DNA of 62,500 nt from Neocallimastix lanati (nom. inval.) (Eukaryota; Neocallimastigomycota; Neocallimastigomycetes; Neocallimastigales; Neocallimastigaceae). Positions 11,909 through 34,349 of this stretch are shown piece by piece (the first letter of the stretch is position 1; each line of letters begins with the position of its first letter). The DNA lies in NCBI GenBank assembly GCA_016946835.1, contig JACVTC010000028.1:1265001-1327500 (forward strand), in the 5' to 3' direction. The notes under the pieces were generated by a model. The model made no database searches, was not told where the DNA came from, and was given only the letters and a program-made list of their open reading frames with translations. A program made the position numbers and the translations under genes.

Positions 11909-12382
11909 CAATTCTTATTATTTCATAAACTTTTTTTTTTTTTAATTTTTTTTTATTTTTATCTTTATTTTTATTTTATTATATTATTAATAATATTGAT
12001 TATTGTTTAAATATAGTTTTTTTTTTTTATAGACAATTATTTTAATAATTTCTTTTTTTTTTTTTTTTTTTTTTTAATTATTATTTTTATACCTATGTAT
12101 AAATATAATTTTATTTTTATTTAGTTTATCTTAATATAAATTGTTTAAAATATTTATATATTTATATAATTGATTTAATTATACTATTTATTTATTATAT
12201 ATTATTATATATAATTTTTCAATACATCTAAAATTAGATTGTATTTATATATATATATATAAATATAAATCATAATTATTTATTTATTTATTTATTTATT
12301 TAACCTATGAAATAAAAAAGAAATGAATATCAAAGTAAATGTAATAATAAAATAAAAAAAAAAAAAAAAAAAATAATTATAT
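11571..12382. other. Intergenic, A/T homopolymers
   Basis: Contains A-runs (11860-11903), T-runs (12050-12075) and TTTA repeats (12280-12300). No gene seen. This is the 3' flank of the giant gene. Confidence 0.5.
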
Positions 12383-22156
<9,774 letters not shown>

Positions 22157-22389
22157 TTTTTTCTGTTTTTCTTTGCTTTTCTTTATTTCGTTTTCCTTTG
22201 TATTAATATTTTTCTTCTGTTTTTGTTTTTGTTTTTAAAAAAAAAAAATCAATTATTATTTGATAAAAAAAAATATATATATATATGAAATAAATAGATT
22301 ATATTTGTATTTTAAATATATATATTTGTAAATAATTTATATCCTTTTTATATTATAAAAAGAGAATATAAATTATTGATTGATGAAAG

Positions 22390-22420
<31 letters not shown>

Positions 22421-22865
22421 TAAAAAAAAAAAAAAAAGACACAGAAATTTTTAATCTTTTATACATCAAATTAAAATTTTTTTTTTATTTTTAAATAGGT
22501 ACTTTAATTAAATTAAAAAAACTTTAAATTTAATACAAGTAATTATGTATAATACATTTATTAGACAATACTATCAATTTATATTCCATAATAATTTTTT
22601 AAATTTATTTAATTTTTTATATATATATAAAGATAAAAAATATATACACATATATAAATATTAATAATTAAAATTAAAGTGCCGTTATTTAAATTTTTAC
22701 ACTTTTATCTTTAATATAAATATATTAAGTACTTTAAAAAAAATTTTATATAATGATAAATATTGATAAACGTAATTTTATATATCATATTAAATATAAA
22801 AACTTATATGTTTTTATTAATATATATATATATATGAATTTTTAATATTTATTAACCCGTATTGT

Positions 22866-22896
<31 letters not shown>

Positions 22897-23018
22897 TTTA
22901 CACATTATTACAAATAAATAAATTATTAAATTCTATTATTTTCATAATATTGACTTATAATAAATATAATGTATTATTAATAAACATGATTATTAAAATA
23001 AATTAATAAATATGGCAA

Positions 23019-23051
<33 letters not shown>

Positions 23052-23426
23052 TACTTAATAATATTTATCAAAATTTTTTTAATATAATATCAATGCTTTT
23101 AATATAGAATAATGGCCAAAATAAAATTAAATTTATTAATTAGGCCCTAATTTTTAATTTCGTAAATGATTCATTACTAATTCAAAATTTAAATTGCCTA
23201 AAATATATAAAAAAATTTTTTTTTTTTTTTTTTAAATTCATATTATATATTATTATTAAATTAAACTTTTTTCTTTATTATATTTATATATATATCTATA
23301 ACATATTACCAAAGAATTTTATAAAGATATAAAAATTTAAAACATTTAAAAAATTAAATTATAAATTATGATTAAATTGACTAATTATTAATATTGATAT
23401 CTTTTTTTTTTTTTTCTCATTTGGAA

Positions 23427-23465
<39 letters not shown>

Positions 23466-23649
23466 CAAATTAATAATATTGATTTGTTTATTATTATATT
23501 ATTATATATTAATGATCAACATTATAGTATATGCCAAATATTAAAATATTATAATATTGTTTATTATAAACAATAATTAATTTCTGTATTTTGAATTTTT
23601 ATAATTATTAATAGAAAACTTAAATAATAAGTATTATACAAAAGATAAA
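22157..23649. other. Upstream flank of the giant gene, homopolymers only
   Basis: Holds A-runs at 22394-22437 (a T-run on the coding strand about 240 nt before the ATG, a plausible nucleosome-free promoter element), 22869-22894 and 23429-23464. Otherwise A/T-only. No gene seen. Confidence 0.45.
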
Positions 23650-23945
23650 TTTTTTTTTTTTTTTTTTAGACTAGACAGAAAATACACTTTCATTATATTA
23701 TTTATAAATTAATAAAATATTAAAATATTGTATACATTATAAATGAAGAAATACATTATATATATATTTATATTAAACTTTTTGATATATTATTTTTTCC
23801 TGGATTTTTCTAATTAGAGTAGCATTATTAAGTTTGCCTATTTTATTTGAAGTATCTATAAATTTGTCAACCATTTCATTGGCTGACATATTATTCCTAT
23901 TAGATTCAAAAAATTCATTCTTCAGAGAAATGGTTATGAGGAAAA
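23650..23945 (-). mobile_element. Poly(A)-tailed retro-fragment of an unidentified coding sequence
   Basis: On the minus strand about 50 codons are open to a TAA at 23775-23773, reading NNMSANEMVDKFIDTSNKIG then KLNNATLIRKIQEKIIYQKV. A ~100-nt A/T-rich 3' region follows, and then CTAGTCT directly joined to an 18-nt A-run (T-run 23650-23667). This is the same 7-mer plus A-tail that ends LINE copies A and C, but the protein does not resemble theirs. It may be a second retroelement family or a processed copy of a cellular gene. The 5' part is missing or masked by A-runs. Confidence 0.45.
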
Positions 23946-24383
23946 AAAAAAATATCCTTATTTTTAGTATTATAAATACGAATAGACCATAAAAAAAATT
24001 AAAATATATATATATATATAAAGAAGTTTAAAAAAAAAAAAAAAAAAAAAATGTTAATATTGAGTAGATCATACAATTTTTTTTTTTCAATGTTAGCTTA
24101 ATGTTATTAAAGCAGAAAAACTTTTATTAACTTTTTGTTTCTTTTATTTACTAAGGTAATTAAAAAAAATATATATATATATATTTTTAATAAATAACAA
24201 AATAACAATATTAAAAGTAAATAAAAAAAAAAAAAAAAAAGAAAGAAAAAAGAAAAAAGAAAAAAATATATTAAGAATTTATATCTTCATATTTAACATT
24301 TAACAACACAAAAATACTAAATATAAAAAAATGAAATCAAAATATGTGAATATATGCTCATTATAAATTAAGAACAATTAATG

Positions 24384-24429
<46 letters not shown>

Positions 24430-25299
24430 TAAAGAAGTATAAAAAAAAAAAAAAATTAATGTTAAACAACTAACAACTAATAAAATGTTCATATATGGTA
24501 CATAAATTTCTCCCTTCAAAGCATTGGAGAAATTTTTACCAAAATATTCATTGAACTATGCTTGGATTTTTACCAGTTATCAACAGGATTTAAGAAGGTC
24601 TTCTTCCCTCAAAAAACCTTATAAAAAGGAGATATGTCCCTAAGAGGGACACACAAATGATAAAGTAATCATTCATTATAAATATATATATATAAATGAT
24701 AGAGTAGTACTTCTTTATATAAATATATATATTTTATATCATAAAAATATAAAATAATAAAATAATTTAAATAATAAAATATATATTCATATATATAGTA
24801 GTAGTACTAAATGACTTAAATAATAAAACATATAATTTATATTATAAATAAATAAAAATTAATAAATAAATAAATAAAATAAAATAATGAATTTAAAAAC
24901 GCTTGAGATAATTTACTATTTTTAAATTTTTAATTTTATTTTTATTTTTTATTTTTATTTATTTTTTTTTTTTTTTTTTTTTTTTCACAATTTATTTAAT
25001 AACTAATTTGAATAGATAATTTTTTTTTTTTTTAATATAAAATAATGATTTTATGATAATTATATTTCAAATTATTAATATCATGAATATATATAATTTT
25101 GCTTTTTTGTTTTTTGTTTTTTGTTTGTTTGTTTGTTTGTTTATATGTTTGTTTTGTTTTTAATTTCTAATATTAACTATTCTATAAAATTTTTTATAAA
25201 AAAATAATATATATATATTTAAAAATACTATATAATAAAAATATTAAGCTTAATATTGGTATATAATAAAAAAATGTATATATAATAAAAGTGCTACAT
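23946..25299. other. Intergenic, homopolymers, with one structured island
   Basis: A-runs at 24031-24050, 24224-24240 and 24384-24412, T-runs near 24960-24985, TTTG repeats near 25110-25150. The only non-repetitive sequence is the island at 24.5-24.66 kb listed separately. Confidence 0.5.
24495..24655. ncRNA. Hairpin-rich GC island, candidate structured RNA (speculative)
   Basis: About 160 bp of mixed composition in A/T-only DNA contains three perfect stem-loops: AAATTTCTCC/GGAGAAATTT (24504-24513 with 24526-24535, 12-nt loop), AAGAAG/CTTCTT (24592-24597 with 24600-24605) and TGTCCCT/AGGGACA (24635-24641 with 24645-24651, 3-nt loop). No family is recognised. No tRNA, snRNA or box C/D-H/ACA signature was seen. 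It could equally be a small transposon relic. Strand unknown. Confidence 0.3.
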
Positions 25300-25634
25300 T
25301 TATAATATCATGCAAGCACCCTTTCTCTTTCCTTTTGCAGTTGCCGCTGCTTTCCTTGCTTTAGATGATTTTCTAACTGTTAATGCAGCTCTTGTAGCAT
25401 TATCAAATACTTGATAAACTCCTTCACCTGTTTTTGATGAGCATTCAATATATCTATAAGCTCCTAATTCTCTTGCCATATTCATACCCTTTATAATTAT
25501 ATAAATTTAAATTTTAAATATAATAAAAATTACAATAAACAATAATTAATAAAGATAATAATAAATTACAAAATTATATTAAATAACATAAATTACTCAT
25601 ATTAATAAATTTATATTATTTTTAAAATATAAAA

Positions 25635-25671
<37 letters not shown>

Positions 25672-26828
25672 ATATATACATAAAATTATCACTTAAAAAT
25701 AGTATATTCCTATTACTATTACTATTTAATTCTATATTAATAATTATATTTATAATAAAACAATTTTATATTATTAAAATAATAGTAATAATTATAATTA
25801 TATCTACTTCTTCAAATGTAACGGGACTTTCATTCTTTGCTTTTAAATTTTTAATAACCTCTGGATCATTACGTAAATCTCTTTTACAACCTATAAGAAG
25901 AACTGGGAGTCCTGGACAATAATGCAAGACTTCGCTAATCCATTTTTCTCTAACATTGTATAAAGTTTCTGGTTCTGAAATTGCAAAGCATATCAATATA
26001 ACATGACTATCAGGATAACTTAAAGGTCTAAGTCTATCATAATCTTCTTGACCTACATTAATACATAAAATAAAAACATTATTAAAATTAATGTTAATAA
26101 AAATTAAAAAATAAAAATAAAAATAAAAAAATAATTTAAAAAAAAAAATAAACTAATTTAAATTAAAATTAAAAAAATAAAAAAAATAAAAAAAAAAAAT
26201 AAAATAAAATTAAAAAATAATACATATAAAAATGATGATATTAATAACAATTTTATCAAGATAATTTTATATTATAACTTGATACGTTTAATATATATTT
26301 ACTATAAATTAATATTATATATTTTTAAATAAATAACAAATATATATTAATTTATTTATTTATTTATTTATATTACCTGCTGTATCCCATAATTCTAAAT
26401 CTACCTTCTTTTCATCTATTATTATTTCCGTAACAAAATTTTCAAAAACTGTAGGAACATAATTCTTTAAATTTTATAATTAATAAATGTTATTATTAAT
26501 ATTATTATTAACAATATATGAATATACATTAATTTATATTAGGTGTATATAATAACAATTATTAAATATTTTTTAAAAAAAAAATATATATATATATATA
26601 CAAAGAAAAAGAAAAAATTAAAAAATTAAATAAAATAAATAATACGTTTATATTTAAATTAAAATATACAATTAAAATAACATAATATATTAAATTTTTA
26701 ATTACCTCTGGGAATTTTCCTGTTCTAAATACCATTAATAAACTTGTTTTACCACAAGTATCACCTACAATAACTAACTTCTTTCTTATTGGTCTATATG
26801 AAGCTGGACATTTTGAAGTAGTTGTCAT
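25300..26828 (-). CDS. Rho1-type small GTPase (4 exons) with a shortened P-loop
   Basis: Exons 26828-26706, 26464-26377, 26052-25808 and 25488-25300 join at GT-AG sites (phases 0, 1, 0) into 214 residues. Rho GTPases switch between GDP and GTP at membranes; fungal Rho1 controls wall synthesis and actin. Seen in order: P-loop region [13 protein letters not shown] (about 19-31), switch [11 protein letters not shown], switch [21 protein letters not shown], a GCKRDL guanine-specificity motif, the ECSSKTGEG motif, a basic tail and a C-terminal CMIL box. A terminal leucine favours geranylgeranylation. Odd: the P-loop reads G-D-T-C-G-K-T, one residue short of the GxxxxGK[ST] rule (Rho1 normally has GDGACGKT), by a clean 3-nt loss. 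Nucleotide binding may be impaired, or the deletion may be an assembly or allele error. Switch II and the Rho insert ([11 protein letters not shown]) are otherwise normal. Subfamily Rho1 rather than Rho3 is by resemblance. Confidence 0.9.
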
Positions 26829-29567
26829 TTTTGATAATGTTTATATTATTTTTCTTTTTAATCAAAAAATTGGTTTAATTATATTTTTTATATGTTTTTA
26901 TTTTAATAAAATAAATACTTCTAAAGTAAAAATATAAATTTTCTTTTATAAAACAATATTGCTAATAATTCTTTATTAATATTTTTACTCTTCCAAATAT
27001 ATATATATATTTATAACTATATTATTTAAATATATTCTAAAAATTATATATATATATTTTGTATTTTTGTTTTCTATTTTTTGTATTTTTGTTTTCTATT
27101 TTTTGTTTTGTTTTTTGTTTTGTTTTTGTATTTCTGTATTTTTGTTTTTTGTTTCTTGTTGCTTTTTTTTTTTTTATTTTTTTTTATTTTTTTTTATTTT
27201 TTTGATATTCAAAGTTTTTAATATTTAATAAATTAAATAAATTAAAATTCAGCGAACTATTTTTTTTTTATTTATTATAATAATATAATAATAAAATAAT
27301 GTTAATAATTTCTTTTAACATTAATAAAAAAAAACATATATTATTTATATTTTTTTATTATTATTACTTTATTTTTAGTGTATCGGTAAATTTTGAATTT
27401 TTAAAGAATATGTTTATTTTAATTTTCGATTACTTTTATTATTCTTTTTTTTTTTTATTTATTTGATAGTATATTATTCAATGATAAATATTTATTTTGC
27501 TTTTGATTTTTTAAATAAAAATAAATAGTTAAAGTATTGTTTTATTTAACTATTTATTTCTATAATATTTAATATATTTATAAAATAAATTAAAAATATT
27601 TAAATTAATACTTTTGATTGATTTATTATTAATAATTTGAAATTTCAAATACATTAATTATAAAAATTTAAAAAATTAACAAATAAAAAGGTTTTATATT
27701 GATAAAAATGTATAATATATTGTTTAATGCATTTAAATATACAATTAAAAATGAACTTTCAATTAATAAATACTTTAAAATCTTTATTTTTTTTTTTTCT
27801 ATTTCTCTTTACTTATGCTTATTGCGTTTATATTCACTTTTATATGGTAAAATTATTCTTATTTTTAAAATTTTATATTTTTGTTTTTTGAGAATAGATT
27901 GATTGAATAAATTATATATATTGTTTCATTTATATACAATTAATAAAAAAAATATTATACTCTTTTATATATATTTTAATTATACATTATATTTTAATCT
28001 TTTCTTTATATATTCTTTTTTTATTTATTTTTTTAGAAAAGAAAAAAAAGAAAAAATAGAAACAAAAAAAAAAAAAGGAATCAATAATAAAAAATATTTT
28101 TCATATACAAAAAAAAATTTTTTTTTTTATTATAGAAAATAAATTATAATATTAAAAATAAGCCAACTTAATTTTTCATCTATTATATATGTATATATAT
28201 TCAATTATATTAATTTAATATAAATATATACAAATATATTAAAAAAAAAGAAAAGAAAAAATGTTAAAAGGAAAAAAAAAAAATTTTTTTTTAATATATA
28301 AAGTTTTAATACTGAAAAAAATTTTTTTTTTTTTTAAAAAACTAATTAAACAATTATTCAATTATAAAAGACGAAAAAAAGAATTGTAAAAACTTTATGA
28401 TTTAAATATCAAATATTCAATTATTATAAAATTAAATATAAACCAATATAAATATTTTAACTTCATTATAAATTAGTTATTTTCATTATTAATAGATATT
28501 TCTTTTCTTTTTCTTTTTTAAAAAAAAAAATATATATATATATTATATATATAATTATTTTTTTAAATATATTTTTGAAATAAAAATTTTTATTATTTTT
28601 TAAAATTTTTACGGTTAATTATGGAACCTTTAGTTAATTATAAGATTAGGATATTAATAAATAATTGTGTCACGTTACTTAACTAATATTAATTTATTGG
28701 GTTAGATTAATATGTGTAATAATCTATAAAAAAAAATAATTTTTTTTATTTAACTAATCTAAATAATTATTTAATTTATTAAAAATTTTTACAATTTATA
28801 TATTAAAGGTCTGCTGCTTTAATTTTAATATAGTTAGTTAATATTTATTTATTTTTCATTACTATTATTATTATTATAATTTAAAAATAATAATAATAAT
28901 AATCAATCATTTTTCTTTTTATTATTTTTTTTCTCTTTTTTCTCTTTTTTTTTTTTTTTTCTACGGATAAATGTAAAACTATAAAAATAAAAAATAAATA
29001 ATAACAAAAAATAACCCCCGAAAATAAGAAATATATATAAATTAATATAAAAAATAGCATATAAAATTAAAATGTTCATATTTATTAAAAAAAAGTTTTT
29101 AACAAAAAGTATTTCATTATATATATAAAGTTACAATAATTATGTTTTTTTTTTAAAAAAATATTAAATAATAAAATATTTTTAAATTTATATAAAAAAA
29201 AAATTTAATTAATATAATTTGAATATTAACTCTTTTTTTTTTTTTTTTTTTTTTTTTCACTATTCTTCATTACTATTCGGATTATAAAAACAAAGGAAAA
29301 AAGGTTAATAAGGGAAAAAAAAAATAAAAAAAAATAAAAATAAAAGAAATAAATTATTTTAATATAAAAAGTTTTCATTTGGAATTTAAATTTAAAATTT
29401 ATAAAATTTGATTATAATTAATGTGTTGGCCATTTAAATTTGTCCATATATTAAAAATTATACATAAACATAATTATTATTATTATTTAATATTTTATAT
29501 TTATTTATTTATTTAATTAAATATATAAACATATTAAATTTAATTTAGTTCAAATTTACAACTCTTC

Positions 29568-29600
<33 letters not shown>

Positions 29601-30229
29601 TCATTTTATTTAAAAGAACTGCGAAGTTAAAAAAAAAATATAAAAAATATTAAATTGTAATTATTAAATTTTTAAATTGTTTAATTATGAATTATAAAAT
29701 GATAATAATCATAATATACATAATATACATAATATACATAATAATAAGATTTTATTATTTATTAAAATTATTTAAAAAAAAAAATTTCCTATCAATTTTT
29801 TTCTCAAAGTAAAAAAAAAATCAGCACTTTTTTTAATTTAATAAAATATATAAAAAAAAAAAAAATAAGCACTATTTTCAATTTAATAAATTATTAATAA
29901 CTTATTATTAATAGTTTTTTATTTAAATGTTTCATTTAGGATTTAAATAAATTATTTCACTGATATTCTATTAATTGTATTTAAATTTGTATTATATAAA
30001 ATATATAAAATATCTAAGTCGAATTTTTTTTTTAATTTTTTTTTTATTATATTATTATTAGATTATATATGTAATATATATTATATGTAACAAATATAAT
30101 ATATAATATATAATATAATATATATATATATTTTTAAAATATATATATATATGAAATGAAATAATGATAATTTTATTAAATTGAATTTTAAATATTACAG
30201 AAGGATAAAATGAATTCCATTTTTCTTAA

Positions 30230-30288
<59 letters not shown>

Positions 30289-30879
30289 AAAATTTATTTG
30301 AATTTATTATTGGTTTACTTGAATTAAAATTGAAAAATTATTGGATTTTTTTTTTTTTATTTATTATTATATTTAATATATATAAATATATATATTTTTT
30401 TGTACCATTTATTATAAATATAATTTGTGGTACAAATAATTTTTATATTTTTATTTTATTAAATTATTATTATTATAATTTATAATAAATTTTAAACTGT
30501 AAATCGATTTGTTAAAAGTTGAAATTTATGATATAGAATTAATGCTAAAATTAGGTTAAATTAAAATGAATCTATGAATAAATCCTGTAATACATCAATT
30601 AAATATACTAATATGTATATTAATTTATTATTCCCATTTTAACCTTCTATTAAGATTAAAAATTAAAATATTCTTTTAATAAACTACTATTATTTTTTTT
30701 TAAAAAAAATATATATATATCTATAAATGAAATAATAAAGTTATATAATAAAAACATATTAGTGATAGATATAATTTTTATAAAAAAAATTCAATAAAAA
30801 ATATTTCATTTCTAAACTTTATATTATTAAATTATTTAATTAAATTTATATATATATATATTTAAATAATTATATGTTT
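26829..30879. other. Gene-free A/T-rich sequence
   Basis: T/G low complexity (27060-27200), T- and A-runs, TTA repeats (29570-29600), and an AAAT tetranucleotide array (30228-30288, about 15 units). Short open frames exist only because stop codons are scarce in T-rich runs. No gene seen. Confidence 0.5.
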
Positions 30880-31828
30880 GGTTGATAGTTCAGTAAAATA
30901 TAAAATATCATTTATTCATATTATTTTAATAATGATAATGTAGTATTAATTAATTATTAGATTGATGATAAAACTATAAAATCATAAATAATATTTTTTT
31001 CATATTATTATTCATATGTAGTTGAAAGTTCAATAGAATAATTTTAAAAAATAAAATATAAAACATATTTATTCATATTATTATTATTCATTTATTCATA
31101 TTATTATTATTCATTTATTCATATTATTTTTAAATATTTAGCCGATAATACAACAGAAATATAAAATATAAATACCATTTATTATTATACATTTATTCAT
31201 ATTATTTTTAAATATTTAGCCGATAATACAACATAAATATAAAATATAAATACCATTTATTATTATACATTTATTCATATTATTATTATACATTTATTCA
31301 TATTATTAGTATACATTTATTCATATTATTATTATACATTTATTCATATTAATATTACATGTTTAACCGATAATTGATAATACAACAGAAAATTATAATA
31401 TATAAAATATAAATCACATTATTTCATATTATTATTAGATATTAGCTTATATTATTATACATTAATTTATATTATTACATAAATATTTGATAATAAATAA
31501 AATATAATATTTATTCATTCTATTGTTATATATTTATTAGCTATATATTTATTCATATTCATATTATTATTGTCATTATTATTTTTTATTCATTCATAAT
31601 ATTAAATATATAATATATAGTATAATAGTAAAATTATTATAATAAAGAAATAAATCATATTTATTATTATTACATATTAACTGATGATAGAACAGTATTA
31701 TTATAAATAATATAAAATATAAATCACATTTATTCATATTAGTATTACACATTTATTCATGTTTTTTATATATTTATTATTTATATATTTATTCATATTA
31801 TTACTATTACTATTATTACTATTATTAC

Positions 31829-31861
<33 letters not shown>

Positions 31862-31990
31862 TTCATTCATTCATTCATTCATTCGTTCAAATATTACATA
31901 TATAATAGTAAAATTATAATAATAAAGAATAAATCATATTTATTCTTACTATTATTATAATAATATTATGAATAATATAAAAAATAAATC
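30880..31990. repeat. Degenerate tandem array, core unit of about 78 bp and longer
   Basis: A recognisable core (GATAATACAACAGAAATATA, then AAATATAAAT, then CATTTATTCATATTATT) recurs at about 30890, 31020, 31140, 31218, 31370 and 31680, more weakly near 31890. The copies at 31141 and 31219 are near identical over 78 bp; the others are diverged and spaced by expanded ATT/TTCATA runs. Confidence 0.65.
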
Positions 31991-32040
31991 CCATTTATTC
32001 TTATTCATGGTATTATTTATACATTTATTCATATTATTAT

Positions 32041-32588
32041 TTTATTTGACCACCTTCCTCTTTCGTCAATGTGAATGTAAACGGACAAACCGTACGTTGA
32101 TTTTCTTTATCATTTATTATTAAATGATATTCTTTCTTATTATCATTATCAGTGGCATGTTCAAAAATAGCAGTTGTTGAATCTGAATTTGTAAAATGTT
32201 ACATGTAAAATGCCTTTTACATGTAGCTTGACCTTTACATTCTTTAGCAAATTTACTTGATTGAGCTTCTGGAATAATATTGGGATTACCACTGGTATTT
32301 CTATTAAAAAGAACCATTACCATTAAAATAATTATCATTGACGTAGTTTCTAAATTTTTTTAGATGTATTTTCATGAAAAAATTATGTAATGTTCTTTCT
32401 TTACTAAGTAACCCACATTTTCTGTATTTGTATTTGTATCTATACATGTTAATTCTTTAATAATATCTTCTTCTCCTTCTTTTGCTTCTAAATGTTGTTG
32501 AAATCTACTTAACTTTTTATTTATTTAAGTTCTTTTTCACTTGATCAATCAAGTTCATTAAAATTATTTACTCCAAAATAGTCATTGA

Positions 32589-32626
<38 letters not shown>

Positions 32627-32880
32627 GGAAGCAATACTTTGGTAAAATATTCTTTTGTATCATCTTCATTTCTTATTTTTAATTTTGGAACTCTATCATA
32701 TATTGATGCTAACTTTGTTGGAAAATTAGGATCATTAATAGATACTGTCTATGGTTTTATTTGTATTAGGGTTAATATTAGGACCGAATTCTTTTTTAAG
32801 TAGGCATGACGGATCTGCTGCTAATAATATAAGTAATAGTAAATCATAAGGAGCATAAATTTGTAATCTACAATATAGTA
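32041..32880 (-). pseudogene. Decayed protein-coding sequence, family unknown
   Basis: Successive minus-strand frames give protein-like stretches: IYAPYDLLLLILLAADPS and LLKKEFGPNINPNTNKTIDS; after a frameshift NDPNFPTKLASIYDRVPKLK and NEDDTKEYFTKVLLPS; then an A-run expansion (32590-32622), a stretch with EGEEDIIKELTCIDTNTNTE, then NPNIIPEAQSSKFAKECKGQ and ATCKRHFTCN. A final frame ends VCPFTFTLTKEEGGQIK and stop. At least three frameshifts and two stops. The composition is that of real coding DNA, unlike its flanks. I do not recognise the family. Confidence 0.5.
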
Positions 32881-33656
32881 ATACAATATATTAAAAATTA
32901 TAATATATTTTTAGACATTTTATAATAATAATTTATATAATAATATATATTTTTTAAAAAATCATTTTAAAAAAATATAATAAATAAAATATTATTATAC
33001 AGTAAAAAATATTATCATAATTTTATTGCTTTAATATATGTAATAATTATATATATAAATTATAATTATTGCATATTATATTATATATATTGAAACAATT
33101 AGTCACATAACTTATTGTTTAATTTATAAAAAATAAAAAATATATAATATATTATTAATTAAGAATTAATATTTAATACTTAATTATTTTTTCTTTTCAT
33201 TGTTTAATTTATAAAAAATAAAATATATAATATATTATTATTTCAGAATTAATATTTAATACTTAATTATTTTTTCTTTTCATAATTATTATATAATATT
33301 TATATATTATTTAAACAAAATCAAAAATTCATTTTTACTCAATCTCTATAGTAGTAAAATAATATATAAATATTGTATAAAATATTCTTCTATTTAATTA
33401 TGTAATATAATATATTATAATTAAAGATTTATGAATAATAAATAATTTATTTATTATAAACTTATTATAAACTTTAAACTAGTTTATATCATTTTTTTAA
33501 ATTTTTATTTAAATAATTTAAATAAATTTTGATTATAAAATTATATTAAATATATAAATACAATTAATAGAATAAATAATAATATTAATAGCATTTATTA
33601 AAGTAAAAGACACTAAAATCAAATAATATTATTATTCTATTTTATTTATTATGATT

Positions 33657-33702
<46 letters not shown>

Positions 33703-34349
33703 CAAAAAAAATATTCATGTAATTAATAAATGAATAAATAAAAATAAAGTTTAAAGTTTCGTAATAATTGCGGTTGTAAAAAAAATATTATGAATTTTTT
33801 GTTTGAATTTCTATTTAAATATGTGTTACCAGTAATTTAAAGAGTATTACTTTTTTTTTTAATGAAATGCAGATTTTATAGTATCATAAAATAAAATATT
33901 ATTTATAATTTATTAGATATTAAAAATATTGTATTTTATTTAAATGTTTTTTTTTTTAAAAATAATTAAATAATAAAACTAATTTTTTATATTAAATAAA
34001 ATTTACAATAAAGTTATTTTATACAAAATTTATTATTCAATTATAAAGCTATAAATTGATAAATTAAATTGATATGGGAAAAAAAAAATTATAGTTAAAA
34101 AATATATTAAAAAACTAGATTATAATTTATATAATATTAAAATATTTATTTTAATTATTTATTAAAAATTAATATAGTATACTAATTAAAAGTTTTAAAT
34201 ATTTTAGTTGTTTCAAAGATTTAATATCTATAATTCGTTAAATTTTTTTTTTAAAAGTTTATTTGATAAAAAATATAAGTACGAGTATAAAATATGAAAA
34301 AAATACAAATTATTTTATAAAGAATTACATAAAAAAAATTATATAATAT
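32881..34349. other. Intergenic, one tandem duplication and a long T-run
   Basis: Holds an 85-bp duplication (listed separately) and T43 at about 33659-33702. No gene seen. Confidence 0.5.
33114..33282. repeat. 85-bp tandem duplication
   Basis: Two adjacent copies starting at 33114 and 33199, differing by a few bases (a 2-A deletion and an AATTAAG/TTTCAG replacement), so fairly recent. Confidence 0.85.

Noticed and set aside
27699-28142. Two adjacent frames of 67 and 79 codons 3' of a gene-free stretch
   Set aside because: Only Phe, Ile, Lys, Asn, Tyr-type codons expected from A/T sequence, no motif, no splice context.
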